In this document: piece by piece, positions 10,841-20,159 of the stretch
Position numbering within the stretch: position 1 is the first letter of the stretch
How the letters are laid out: the number at the start of each line of letters is the position of its first letter
Position numbers and translations under genes: made by a program
Notes under the pieces: generated by a model
Databases searched by the model: none
What the model saw: the letters and a program-made list of their open reading frames with translations, nothing else
What the model was told of the DNA's origin: nothing
NCBI GenBank assembly: GCA_026182355.1
Contig: JAPFBL010000361.1
Location: 270,634 to 334,633, forward strand
Reading direction: 5' to 3'
DNA: 64,000 bases
Source of the DNA: Hermatobates lingyangjiaoensis
Lineage: Eukaryota > Arthropoda > Insecta > Hemiptera > Hermatobatidae

Positions 10841-10879
10841 AACAACGCGTTTCGAACACTTGATGTTCTTCTTCAGGTT
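10841..10879 (-). ncRNA. hammerhead ribozyme, family HH-G
   Basis: Minus strand: AAC stem I with GTT, core CTGAAGA, one extra A, stem II GAAC/GTTC, GAA, self-complementary ACGCGT stem III, T as the cleavage base. All core positions present. Confidence 0.75.
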
Positions 10880-10983
10880 ACATCTAGAAAAAAATATTAT
10901 ATATATGAATTTATAAAAAGATTTCACATAAACACGTGAAACAACAATCAATGATCAAACCACAATAAGAAATGGGAAAACAA

Positions 10984-11026
10984 GACTAAGATCTTTCAAC
11001 AGTAACAAGCGGTCTTCGTCAGAGTC
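10984..11026 (-). ncRNA. hammerhead ribozyme, family HH-A
   Basis: 43-nt unit on the minus strand: GACT/AGTC stem I, CTGACGA, extra A, stem II near GACCG..CGGTT (partly mismatched here), GAA, AGATCT stem III, T cleavage base. An A-run directly follows its 5' side. Confidence 0.65.
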
Positions 11027-11434
11027 AAAAAAAAAAAAAAAAAAAAAGATCTTAGTCTTGTTTTCCCATTTCTTATTGTGGTTTGATCATTGATATATGA
11101 ATTTAAGAGCTTTGGGAACATAGGGGCGAATTAATTAAAATTAATACATCTGACACTATTGAGTGATAACGGGAATAATATTGAAATGGCTTAAATTGAT
11201 CCTTAACTTAAAACTACATACTGAGACCTGCTCTCCTGGGGTAATTAAGAATCTCTTTTATGTATAAATTAGACTTGTCTCAGTATGTAGTTTTAAGTTA
11301 AGGATCAATTTAAGCCATTTCAATATTATTCCCGTTATTACTCAATAGTGTCAGATGTATTCATTTTAATTAATTCGCCCCTATGTTCCCAAAGTTCTTA
11401 AATTCATATATATACATATATATTTCTAGATGTA

Positions 11435-11473
11435 AACCTGAAGAAGAACTTCAAGTGTTCGAAACGCGTTGTT
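11435..11473 (+). ncRNA. hammerhead ribozyme, family HH-G
   Basis: Mirror copy: CTGAAGA at 11439-11445, extra A, stem II GAAC..GTTC, GAA, ACGCGT, T, then GTT pairing with AAC. Confidence 0.75.
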
Positions 11474-11525
11474 TAGTTTCTTGTAATAAACTTTTTTACG
11501 TGGAGACTTAATACTTTTCCTAACA

Positions 11526-13065
11526 TGTCCAATATTTGTTGATCTGCTAATTAAAAAAAAAAATTATTCGTGTTATGTTAGTTTTTCAGAAGAATATGTT
11601 TTGAAGGACGAAAAATACAAAGTAATTTTTTGCCATTTACTTTCTGGTATCAGTAAACAATTCTTTTTACTATCAGAGCTCCTTGAATGCTTTAAAGATG
11701 GTATTTGTGAATTACTATGATTTGGGCACATTGGTGGTGCGTCGTGCACCTGTCTTACCATTTGGTTTGGAGGGGTTTGGGCACTGCCGATATGGCTAAA
11801 GGGCACCACGTAAAAAACATCGATCTGGGTTGCTTCATGTCATGTTATTGGCCGAAAGGTCAGGGTGCATGCATATGAATCAGACAGGATTACTATGATT
11901 ACTGGTAGATGATTTCTGAGCGTAAAAGTGAACAATTAGCGAATATTTTTGAAATTTATTTAAAGCTGCTGCTTTTATAACCTTATTATTATTTGTTTTG
12001 ATGAATATGAAACAAAATGCAACTTTTGAAAATATTTTAATTTATTTTTTTTTTAATTCTTTACCATTCTACTTTGAAACATTGTGCTGTAAACAAACAT
12101 TCAAATAGATTCAAACAACATACCTGTTTAGCAAAGCTTACTCCGAAATAGGGTTCATGGGAAAAAAAAAAAAAGGGAAAGACGTTGTGGATTTGCAAAG
12201 AGGAAGAGCGGCTTCCGTAAAGACCTGACGAGATTTGCATGAGACGAGAGAACTACAGGGGCTCTCTCTGATCTTATCTGTCGACCTTTACTCCGTCCGC
12301 TCTGCACCCTCCGTTACAATTCGCCCGATATCATCGCCTTGGAGAGTAAACGATTTTCCCTCCAGTTTGCCGAGTTACGCGGAACTCTCAGAATCCTTCT
12401 TCTTCTTCCCACAGCCTAGCCCAGCCAGTACCTGTGGGCTCTGTGAAATACCTTCTATTGTGACTTAAAACCATCAAACAACGTCTCTTCTTTATTCATC
12501 ATTCGATCCACAAAAGCAAACAATTACTAATAACTGGACCTTGCTAGACAAAGGAACTCAGAATTAGACACCATCAAAGCTTCCAGAACGAATGTAATGA
12601 CTGATGAAATTACCCTTACCTACTTCCGTGAACCTCCAGACCAGCCCGGCCATCTGTTACAGCCTCTCCATTTGGCATCCTTAATCACCTCTCGATTTTC
12701 CACTATAATGCAATTACACGGATTAATTAAAATAATTATACTATCATTTTAAAATGATGATCGTTATTAACTATCCTTAAATGTTCTTTATTATCTCTTA
12801 CTACCCAGAGATTCACAGAAATTTCTGTTTTGTACCTAGTTCTGATCACACAGTATAGCCACGATAAGAATAAACATTTAAATATACCTTAATAAACTTT
12901 GCTGAATATTTATACGATATTATAGTGATTTTTATAACAAATTATACATAACAAAGTTTACCAATATATATATCAAATATTGCACTTTAGCACTTAAATA
13001 TACGATATAGTAATTTAAAAAGAATAGGTATAAAGATAATTTAATATCTTGATTTGATAAGGTAC

Positions 13066-13067
<2 letters not shown>
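11526..13067. other. Unassigned DNA with a GC-richer patch
   Basis: Mostly AT-rich. About 12170-12480 is noticeably richer in G+C and keeps a 77-codon frame open (12235-12468), without a motif I recognise. It could be an exon, a conserved element or an old repeat. Confidence 0.45.

Positions 13068-13100
<33 letters not shown>
13068..13100. repeat. (TA)n microsatellite
   Basis: TA tract marking the left edge of the 13.1-14.8 kb PLE cluster. Confidence 0.95.
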
Positions 13101-13101
<1 letters not shown>

Positions 13102-13152
13102 ACATGTCGGTCCCCACTTAATTAACATTCTCCAACGTTTGGTTGAAGGAAA

Positions 13153-13268
13153 GAAGAAGGTATTTAGAAACCTTGAAAAACTGGTGAAGAAAATGACATA
13201 AGTGGAATACGGTCAGTTATTCAATGAAATATGCTTGAATGAAGAACTGCTTCCAAATTTTACATAAA
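13153..13268 (+). pseudogene. PLE N-terminal ORF fragment (broken)
   Basis: Reads RKKVFRNLEKLVKKMT, stop, VEYGQLFNEICLNEELLPNF, then AT-rich sequence. Same signature as the other N-terminal fragments, with an in-frame stop. It is followed directly by a minus-strand HH-A repeat. Confidence 0.6.
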
Positions 13269-13274
13269 TATATA

Positions 13275-13410
13275 AAACGATTTCACATAAACACGTGAAA
13301 TAACGATCAATGATCAAACCACAATATGAAATGGGAAAACAAGACTAAGATCTTTCAATCGTAACAAGTGGTATTCGTCAGAGTAAAAAACCCAACGAGT
13401 TTTTGGTTAG
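13275..13410 (-). mobile_element. HH-A pLTR
   Basis: Minus-strand HH-A repeat; its hammerhead at 13343-13385 keeps the 43-nt spacing but has a changed base in stem I and in stem II. Confidence 0.65.
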
Positions 13411-13416
13411 AGGTGG

Positions 13417-13420
<4 letters not shown>

Positions 13421-13466
<46 letters not shown>
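13421..13466. repeat. (TA)n microsatellite
   Basis: Perfect tract between an HH-A copy (minus) and an HH-G copy (plus). Confidence 0.95.
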
Positions 13467-13467
<1 letters not shown>

Positions 13468-13612
13468 TAACGTAGTGCAGATAACTCTCTGGTGTCATTG
13501 TATTTTTTAGTTAATGCCTGAGGAAGAACCCTACGTGTTTGAAATGCTTGTTTACACCATTAAATGTTTATATGTGGAGACCATTTCATTAACTTTTTAC
13601 CCTACAATATAT
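13467..13612 (+). mobile_element. HH-G pLTR fragment
   Basis: Contains a decayed hammerhead at 13516-13553 (CTGAGGA, extra A, GAAC.., GAAATGCTT, so the ACGCGT stem III is lost) and the HH-G terminal segment CATGTGGAGACC-like, ending TTTTTACCCTACA at (TA)n. Confidence 0.6.
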
Positions 13613-13654
13613 ATAATATTATATATTATATATATATATAATATATATATATAT

Positions 13655-13932
13655 TTATTAAAATAAGCAGCAGCTTCTGCATTGACCATTTTCTTGTTGA
13701 CACTCTCGAGTTTTTGTATCACTTTGCGGTTAGACTCTGGTAGCTTCCAAAGAAGGTTAGCGAAAGACATTAACACACACAATAATCTTTCGCTAACCTT
13801 CTTTGGAAGCTACCAGAGTCTCACCGCAATGTGATACGAAAACTAGAGAGTGTCAACAAGAAAATGGTCAATGCAAAAGCTGCTGCTTATTTTAATAGCA
13901 TATGCTTAAGGGAAGACCTGTTGCCATCATAC

Positions 13933-13936
<4 letters not shown>
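13655..13936. pseudogene. Inverted pair of PLE N-terminal ORF fragments
   Basis: Left (minus) arm 13655-13768 reads LLWKLPESNRKVIQKLES, VNKKMVNAEAAAYFNK then IYI. Right (plus) arm 13780-13935 reads the same stretch and continues SICLREDLLPSY before (TA)n. The right arm is longer by the segment after Phe-Asn, as in five other pairs. The plus copy is frame-broken within the arm. Confidence 0.7.
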
Positions 13937-13969
<33 letters not shown>

Positions 13970-13974
13970 GAATT

Positions 13975-14245
13975 TAAAAAGAACACATAGAAAGGAAATC
14001 ACTGAACTCACTACTATATTTCGATGTCCTCATCTTCAGGAAAAGAAGTGAATCGCTCCAAAGGCTGATAACGACTGACTTGGCGTTCGAACTGAAGCAC
14101 TCAAACAGTGTAGCCAACTTTCGGAGGAAAGGTAGACAGGGAAGATAAAGAGATAAAAACCAAATAAAAATTAAAAAATGAAAACATTTAACTAAAATAA
14201 AATTAAAAGCTGATAACAACTATAAAAAAAAAAAAAAAAAAAAAT
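13975..14245 (-). mobile_element. HH-F pLTR and 3'UTR of a PLE
   Basis: On the minus strand this follows the endonuclease remnant at 14246-14329. An A/T-run lies at about 14223-14245, then a unique stretch, then the HH-F hammerhead core (CTGAAGAU..ACATC GAAATATA) at about 14008-14042, then the (TA)n tract at about 13937-13972. Stem II is weak in HH-F. The order EN, 3'UTR, ribozyme repeat is what a PLE 3' end should show. Confidence 0.65.
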
Positions 14246-14329
14246 CAACGATTGAGGTTAAGCCCAGGAGCCAATCTACCGCCCAGAAGACTAATAAGTG
14301 CTTCTTCTGAAGCTCTCAGAGTAACTTTC
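14246..14329 (-). pseudogene. PLE endonuclease C-terminal remnant
   Basis: The minus-strand frame reads KVTLRASEEALISLLGGR then LAPGLNLNR. This matches the tail of the endonuclease remnant at 63.3 kb (TVTLRASEEAHIW) and the usual PLE pattern LR..EE..I......PLGLN (family knowledge). Only the last 28 or so residues remain; the GIY-YIG core is absent. It shows which PLE the HH-F repeat belongs to. Confidence 0.65.
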
Positions 14330-14370
14330 GAACTATATATCGGACTATATATATATATATATATATATAA

Positions 14371-14540
14371 GAATAAGATTTTTCAACCGTAACAAGCGGT
14401 CTTCGTCAGAGTCAAAAACCCAACTCTGACGAAGACCGCTTGTTACGGTTGAAAGATCTTAGTCTTGTTTTCCCATTTCTTATTGTGGTTTGATCATTGA
14501 TTGTTGTTTCACGTGTTTATGTGAAATCTTTATATATATA
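14371..14540. mobile_element. HH-A inverted pLTR pair
   Basis: Minus hammerhead at 14371-14413 (partly mutated next to (TA)n) and plus hammerhead at 14422-14464, separated by 8 bp. The plus arm continues through TTGTGGTTTGATCATTGATT to the CACGTGTTTATGTGAAATC end. Confidence 0.75.
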
Positions 14541-14574
14541 TAAATAATTTATTATTTATTATTATATATAAATA

Positions 14575-14755
14575 ATTTATTATTTCACATAAACACGTGA
14601 AACAACAATCAATGATTAAACCACAATAAGAATGGGAAATTCCACAATAAGTTGGGTTTTTGACTCTGACGAATACCGCTTGTTACGGTTGAAAGATCTT
14701 AGTCTTATTTTCCCATTCTTATTGTGGTTTAATCATTTATTATATATATATATAG
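14575..14755. mobile_element. HH-A pair, left arm truncated
   Basis: A minus arm without ribozyme (14582-14640) faces a plus arm whose hammerhead at 14662-14704 keeps the 43-nt spacing; a short (TA)n follows. The inner junction is not symmetric, so one arm lost its ribozyme. Confidence 0.65.
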
Positions 14756-15450
14756 TCCATCCCGAGACTGTACGATGTCAGGTAATACTGAAGATCTACT
14801 ATAAATATACTTGAGTTATGCAAAATTTAAGATTGTCAATATAAAATCAACCGGTAATCTAACTCGCCAATTACTAAACTGGGTGCCAAGTAATAAGTGA
14901 GCCATATACTTTCCGCCTCTAACAGCACTAAAAGTTGAAAGCGTACAAATATGGGATTCAAAAACAGAAACATACGGTTGGCTTTAGATATTTAAAATTG
15001 TTTTTTATTTTATAAAATAAATAATATGAAGCTTAATTATTAGAAATAGCATGTCACCCACCTATTGTAGAATTTTTTTTCCTTATTTTCGACTTTTCAT
15101 CTATCTGGTTTCCTAGTTTACCTATCATGGTTAATCGTTTGAAATATTTGTTGAGGAAAAAGTTAAATTGGAAATTGGAACAAATTTTTGTTGATAATCT
15201 TTTAAGAGAGACATTTTGAATGGTTTTTGATAGGGTTTGGAAAGGGAGCTAGATACTGGTGCGAATTAAGCGGCATTGAATAATCGACTCACGTGCTGCA
15301 TCATTCAGAAGTCACGTGACCCCGCCGCCTCGTCATCACGTCCACTTCATTATCAATGCTTAACACTCACCCAAAATATCTTTCTTTCCAACTTTTTTAT
15401 TATTATTTTTTTTATCTAGTTGTAATTAATTAAAATCAAAAGTAGTTTAA
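14756..15450. other. Unassigned DNA
   Basis: No gene or recognised repeat. 15280-15350 is slightly GC-richer. Confidence 0.5.
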
Positions 15451-15550
15451 GTCCAAATTGTTTGTGTTAAGTCCAAATTGTTTGTGTTAGGTCCAAATTG
15501 TTTGTGTTAAGTCCAAATTGTTTGTGTTAAGTCCAAATTGTTTGTTTTAA
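15451..15550. repeat. 20-bp tandem repeat, five copies
   Basis: Five head-to-tail copies of GTCCAAATTGTTTGTGTTAA at 15451, 15471, 15491, 15511 and 15531, with one to two changes in total. Confidence 0.95.
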
Positions 15551-15712
15551 GTAAAACATCGTCTCAATAATATAATTTGATCACAAGATATGTACCAACT
15601 GGCCTATCGGTTTGAAACTAGAATTCAAGAAATGCATATGCCAATAGTAACTACCTTCATTAAAGTATAAACTTTTTCATAACGACTATGATAAAAGTCA
15701 TTTAAAAAATTA

Positions 15713-16432
15713 TTAACCCATTATATCCCACTGTCCTCATTTGAGGACAGTCTATAAAAGCACACATACTTTTTAAACTCCTGTATTTTGGATAGTTTAG
15801 CAGATCTGCATCATTTACTGGCATTCTAGTTTGTTAGGATCAACATGGATATTAATGAAAACAGCCTTTTTATTTATAAAATGTTATTTTAGTTACAAAA
15901 CTTGGTAAAATGTACATGAAAAATCAACATTTTATTTTCATTTCTAGTTTACTCCATTTTGAATTGTAAAACTTAGGACTGAAAAATAGTAATTTTTATA
16001 ACGAAACAAATAATGTGAGTTCTATTATATAACCGTTTGTTTACTCTTCAAAAATATATATGGCCTAACATACTGATATTCTAAACGAGGACAGTGGGAT
16101 GATGTGGTATCCATGCTGCCACTAGCAGTGTGTTCAGACCTGTGCACTTAGAACTATCAAACTTTCCAAAATCTAGTTATTTAACAGTTGTGATTATTGA
16201 TTTGATGAGTAAAATTATCGTAAATTAAATCTCATAAATAAAAAAAATTAAATAACGAAATTAAAAAATAAAAATAAAATATAACCTTATAAAGTTATAA
16301 TTTTACAAAAAAAATATGTAAAAATAAAGATAAAAATACAACTTCAACATGTTTTTTGTTCCTATTTAAACAACCTGTGGACAATTTTTTATGAAATTTG
16401 CAATATCAAAAACTTGGGATATAATGGGTTAA
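15713..16432. mobile_element. piggyBac-type non-autonomous element (MITE)
   Basis: TTAA duplications at 15713-15716 and 16429-16432 flank a 712-bp body. Its ends are inverted repeats of at least 14 bp beginning CCCATTATATCCCA. TTAA targets and ends starting CCC are hallmarks of piggyBac elements (family knowledge). A subterminal palindrome TGTCCTCATTTGAGGACA lies at about 15733-15750, with a partial repeat GAGGACAGTGGGA at about 16086. No transposase frame inside. Confidence 0.85.
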
Positions 16433-16739
16433 TAAGAGTTAAGCATTAATAATAGTTAATAAGATTGAATACGTATGCATTGCTCTTTTCCCCCTATGGT
16501 GTTGAAATTACCCAAATTTAATGTTCAAAGAAAAAAAAATCCGTGGAAAAAACTGGTAATCTTTCTATCTACAATATAATTTCATATCATAGTAATTATT
16601 TTTAAAATTAAACGTATATTATCGTCAAAATTGTTCGCTTGGAAATTCTTTTGTTTTCTTGTAAATGTCCTGTATCCCTATTTTTCTTTTTTTTTTTAAC
16701 AATTTACAAATATACAACTATGCATATTCTGCGTAACAG

Positions 16740-16975
16740 GCATATATGTAGTAATGATCAAACCACAATAAGAAATGGGAAAACAAGACTAAGATCTTTC
16801 AACCGTAACAAGCGGTCTTCGTCAGAGTCAAAACCCAACTGATCAGAGTCAGTTGAGTTTTTGACTCTGACGAATATCGCTTGTTACGGTTGAAAGATCT
16901 TAGTCTTGTTTTCCCATTTCTTATTGTGGTTTGATCATTGATTGTTATTTCACGTATATATGTGAAATCTTTTTA
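16740..16975. mobile_element. HH-A inverted pLTR pair
   Basis: Minus hammerhead 16787-16829 and plus hammerhead 16863-16905, both 43 nt, with a 33-bp centre. The plus copy has stem II changes (AATATCG). The right arm runs on to a TGTGAAATCTTTTTATATAT end. Confidence 0.8.
16787..16829 (-). ncRNA. hammerhead ribozyme, family HH-A
   Basis: Complete HH-A unit on the minus strand: GACT stem I, CTGACGA, extra A, stem II GACCG/CGGTT (one G-U), GAA, AGATCT, T, AGTC. Confidence 0.8.
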
Positions 16976-16979
16976 TATA

Positions 16980-18025
16980 TGTAGTAATAGATTAGACAAT
17001 AACATCGATGCACAAACCCACTGGTTCAAGTTTTCACTTTGCTTTTTTTAAGTATATTATTGTAATAGTAGATCCCTGGGCCATTTTCTCTTGAGTCGTC
17101 TTGGTGGGTTCTGGGAAGGTGAGGAGGAAGCAAGGATTCGTACAAATGGATTTGGGTGAGAGGAAAGGTTGTTGTGAAATGACATGCCTATTTTAAATTC
17201 AAATTTAATCTATTTGATTCATAACTTGTTTTTATTTCCCACTTGTATTCACTTGCTGTCTGACGACATGAAACACGATCCCTTCTTACATCAATCTTAA
17301 AAATGCTTTGTTCTTTTTTTTCTGCTCCATGTATTGCAGTTTAGCAAAGTGCAGGTTTGCACCAGTTTACTTATTTACATACATAAATATATTTAAATAC
17401 CCAAAAAAGAAATACATCGCAAGAACTGACACAATACATTTCGACGAATCAATGAAATAACGTTCTTTGACTTATAGTATCGCCACTGGTACTACCATAT
17501 ACAAGAAGAATAGAGCAATAAAAAATAAAATAAAATAAAAAAAAAATAAAAATAAAATAAAAAAAAATAAAATAACTAAAATCGAAAATTAATAAACAAT
17601 ATATAAAAGACAATAATAAGAAATTAAGTAATGAAAAGTAAATCATAACTAGATGTAAATAAAATTAAAAAAATGAACCCTTTCAAACATGATTGAATCC
17701 GAGATATTAAGATAGTTTTTCTTAAAATATATATCATTATATTTATTTCATTTTGTTTATATTTTCCACTTACCTGTGCAGGAAAGCCCCACCGGCACTG
17801 TTATTGTATTGGAGAATCCTTCACTGTGGTTCCCCTCCTCAAACGGTTCCTTCTGATATCCTGATGACAACGATTCGTCGAAATATGCAGGTGAATTGTT
17901 TTTGTTCTTTCTATGTGCTTTTTTTCTGTGGAATTTGATTTTATGTATTACCATTACCAATTATATATATATGTAATATATACTATTTTTCTTCTTTACC
18001 GTTTTCTTATGTGGTTGAGATAAGA
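16980..18025. other. Unassigned DNA
   Basis: An A-rich (AAAAT/AAAT)n tract lies at about 17519-17580. Overlapping short frames at 17753-17960 have no recognisable motif. Confidence 0.5.
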
Positions 18026-18034
18026 ATATATTGA

Positions 18035-18190
18035 ATTTATATATATATATATATATATATTCACTCAAAATTCGAAAAAAACGATCCAAACTGGACGCAA
18101 ATTAGTTTAAAAATGAAGAAAAAATTTCTCCGTGTGTTGCTTTTCTTCATTTTTGAACTGATATTTATATATATATATATATATATATAT
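18035..18190. mobile_element. PLE terminal-box fragment between (TA)n tracts
   Basis: A minus-strand box GATCCAAACTGGACGC at about 18082-18097 lies between TA tracts at about 18038-18060 and 18168-18191. It includes short inverted motifs (AAAAATGAAGAAAA / TTTTCTTCATTTTT) but no ribozyme core. Confidence 0.5.
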
Positions 18191-18199
18191 AGCAGATTC

Positions 18200-18512
18200 A
18201 ATAATATATTGACCGTTTGATAGAATAAGTGTGCTCTCTAATCGGGATTCGGTCAATTTTCTAGGATAAAAAATCAAACTCTCGGTGCCAACGTTTCGGT
18301 TTTATTTAAAATCTTTTTCATAGGCAGAAGTAAGAATTTTAAGTAAGAAGTAAATTTTAGTTGTTTCTTTAAATAATGTAAATTTCATTTTCTTAGTTAA
18401 AAAATTCTTACTTCTGCCTATGAAAAAAGTTTTTAATAAAACCGAAACGTTGGCACCGAGAGTTTGATTTTTTATCCTAGAAAATTGACCGAATCTCGAT
18501 TAGAGAGCACAC

Positions 18513-18515
<3 letters not shown>
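18200..18515. mobile_element. HH-H inverted pLTR pair
   Basis: Arms at about 18225-18345 and 18395-18515 mirror each other. Both carry GAAACGTTGGCACC with a paired stem II, but the 5' core reads CTATGAAAAA instead of CUGANGA, so the ribozyme is degenerate in both arms. (TA)n follows on the right. Confidence 0.65.
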
Positions 18516-18516
<1 letters not shown>

Positions 18517-18575
<59 letters not shown>

Positions 18576-18590
18576 GAGTATATATATAGT
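18517..18590. repeat. (TA)n microsatellite
   Basis: Long TA tract with one CGAG interruption between HH-H and HH-D fragments. Confidence 0.9.
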
Positions 18591-18745
18591 TTCACGCTCC
18601 GTTCTTCGACGTGGGGAGATCTCTCTCACTTCGTCCTCTCTTCTAGTCTACTCCTGATGACGAACAACAGTTCGAAATATTGAATTCTGTAAGTGTTCTC
18701 TTTATTCTTTTTTCTGTGTCGTGCTTTGTGTAATTTAAAGTTTTA
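18591..18745 (+). mobile_element. HH-D pLTR
   Basis: Plus-strand repeat with hammerhead core at 18650-18686: CTGATGA, extra C, stem II GAAC/GTTC, GAAATATT. A minus-strand copy lies at 55.08-55.20 kb. Confidence 0.7.
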
Positions 18746-18843
18746 TATATATATATATATACAATTAAAAGAAACGGTCCAGCGGACTTTTTTACAATAA
18801 AATAAAAAACGAAGGAAACACACAGAAAGACACAGACATAACT

Positions 18844-18881
18844 CACATCGATATTTCGACAATCGTCGTCATCACGAGGTG
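18844..18881 (-). ncRNA. hammerhead-like ribozyme, HH-C, core-mutated
   Basis: As 19506-19543, but the first core base C3 reads G (GTGATGA), which should impair cleavage. Confidence 0.65.
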
Positions 18882-19505
18882 CGAAGAGCGAAGAGTCCCG
18901 CAGGAAGACAGGGCGGTACTGAACTCGGAAACCGCAGCCAGTACCCCACCACTTACCACCAAGCGGGGGAAGGGAGGGTAGGAAATGAAGAGCCAAATTA
19001 AGACGTAAAAGGAACGAGTAAAAATTATAACTATAAAAAATTATAAAAAAGTAGATAAATCAAATTAAAATTAATAAAAATAATAAATAAAAAGTAAAAT
19101 AATAAATAAATAAAAAATAATAAATAAATAAATAAAAAATAATAAATAAAAAATAATAAATAAAAAATAAATATAAATAAATATAAATAAAAATAAATAT
19201 AAAAATAAAATAAATTTATTTATTATTTTTTATTTATTTATTTATTATTTTTTATTTTTTTATTTATTATTTTTTATTTATTTATTATTTTACTTTTTAT
19301 TTATTATTTTTATTAATTTTAATTTGATTTATCTACTTTTTTATAATTTTTTATAGTTATAATTTTTACTCGTTCGTTTTACGTCTTAATTTGGCTCTTC
19401 ATTTCCTACCCTCCCTTCCCCCGCTTGGTGGTAAGTGGTGGGGTACTGGCTGCGGTTTCCGAGTTCAGTACCGCCCTGTCTTCCTGCGGGACTCTTCGCT
19501 CTTCG

Positions 19506-19543
19506 CACCTCCTGATGACGACGATTGTCGAAATATCGATGTG
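19506..19543 (+). ncRNA. hammerhead ribozyme, family HH-C
   Basis: Stem I CACCTC with GATGTG (one mismatch), core CTGATGA at 19512-19518, extra C, stem II GAC/GTC with GATT loop, GAA, ATAT stem III, C cleavage base. Full core consensus. Confidence 0.8.
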
Positions 19544-19594
19544 AGTTATGTCTGTGTCTTTCTGTGTGTTTCCTTCGTTTTTTATTTTATTATA

Positions 19595-19626
<32 letters not shown>

Positions 19627-19639
19627 TAAGAAAAATCAC

Positions 19640-19870
19640 AATAAATAAACATGTGATGCAATCAATGAAGTTGATTCCACATGGAAAAAGATTCCAACCA
19701 CAATGGAAAAAGGAAAACAATAGTAATAAATGTTTTCACATTTATAGAAATAAATAGCAGGTTTTACTTTGTTTGCTCTCTGATGACATACATTGAAAGG
19801 CCTCAGAGTATTTATTTCTATTGTTTTCCTTTTTCCGTTGTTGTTTAAACTTTATATATATATATGAAGT
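19640..19870 (+). mobile_element. HH-M pLTR fragment
   Basis: Hammerhead-like motif at 19775-19809: CTGATGA then a short stem II, GAAAGGCCTCAGAG. Diverged from the HH-M copies at 37.4-37.6 and 49.76 kb. Confidence 0.55.
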
Positions 19871-20070
19871 TTATATATATATAAAACTCCTGTTGTGTCT
19901 AGTTTGGGTCGTCTTTCCGTTTTTTAAGTGAATATATATATATATATATATATAAAGATATTGTGGTTTGATCAGATATATATTATATAATCGGGATTTA
20001 GTCAATTTTCTAAGTTCAAATCAAACTCACGGTGCCGAGTTTCCGTTTTATTTTAAAACCTTTTTCACAT
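19871..20070. mobile_element. Small PLE fragments (box, HH-A end, HH-H end)
   Basis: A box GTCTAGTTTGGGTCGTC at about 19899-19915, a TTGTGGTTTGATCA piece of HH-A at about 19963-19976, and a minus-strand HH-H fragment (CGAGTTTCCGTTTTATTTTA) at about 20030-20066 lie in succession, separated by (TA)n. Confidence 0.55.
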
Positions 20071-20159
20071 GTATTATTTAAACTGACTATTAGTTTGCTT
20101 ACATTATACTCGTATACTGTCCAAATATATACTTCGTTCTACTGATGAACGAGAGAAAT

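Larger units (their letters stand above)
10740..11525. mobile_element. HH-G inverted pair with nested HH-A copy
   Basis: Outer arms (about 10796-10905 and 11405-11525) are inverted HH-G pLTRs with hammerheads. Inner arms (about 11095-11220 and 11281-11405) are also inverted. An HH-A copy with its own inverted partner and an A-run is inserted at about 10905-11095, only in the left half. Outer ends carry GTCTCCAC..TTACTCAT-type terminal sequence. Confidence 0.75.
18770..19600. repeat. Long HH-C palindrome with (TAAA)n centre
   Basis: A terminal box (GGTCCAGCGGAC) lies at about 18775-18786 at the left edge. Inverted arms about 18790-19213 and 19215-19580 share about 190 bp of unique pLTR sequence, including GC-rich CCCCCGCTTGGTGG, a hammerhead each, and a long TAAA/TTTA simple-sequence stretch that makes up the inner part of both arms. 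The right arm ends in (TA)n. Confidence 0.8.

Noticed and set aside
12235..12468. Host gene exon
   Set aside because: Open frame in a GC-richer patch but no recognisable motif or convincing splice context; left as unassigned.
15451..15550. CRISPR-like array of 20-bp repeats
   Set aside because: Repeats are head to tail without spacers and the genome is eukaryotic.
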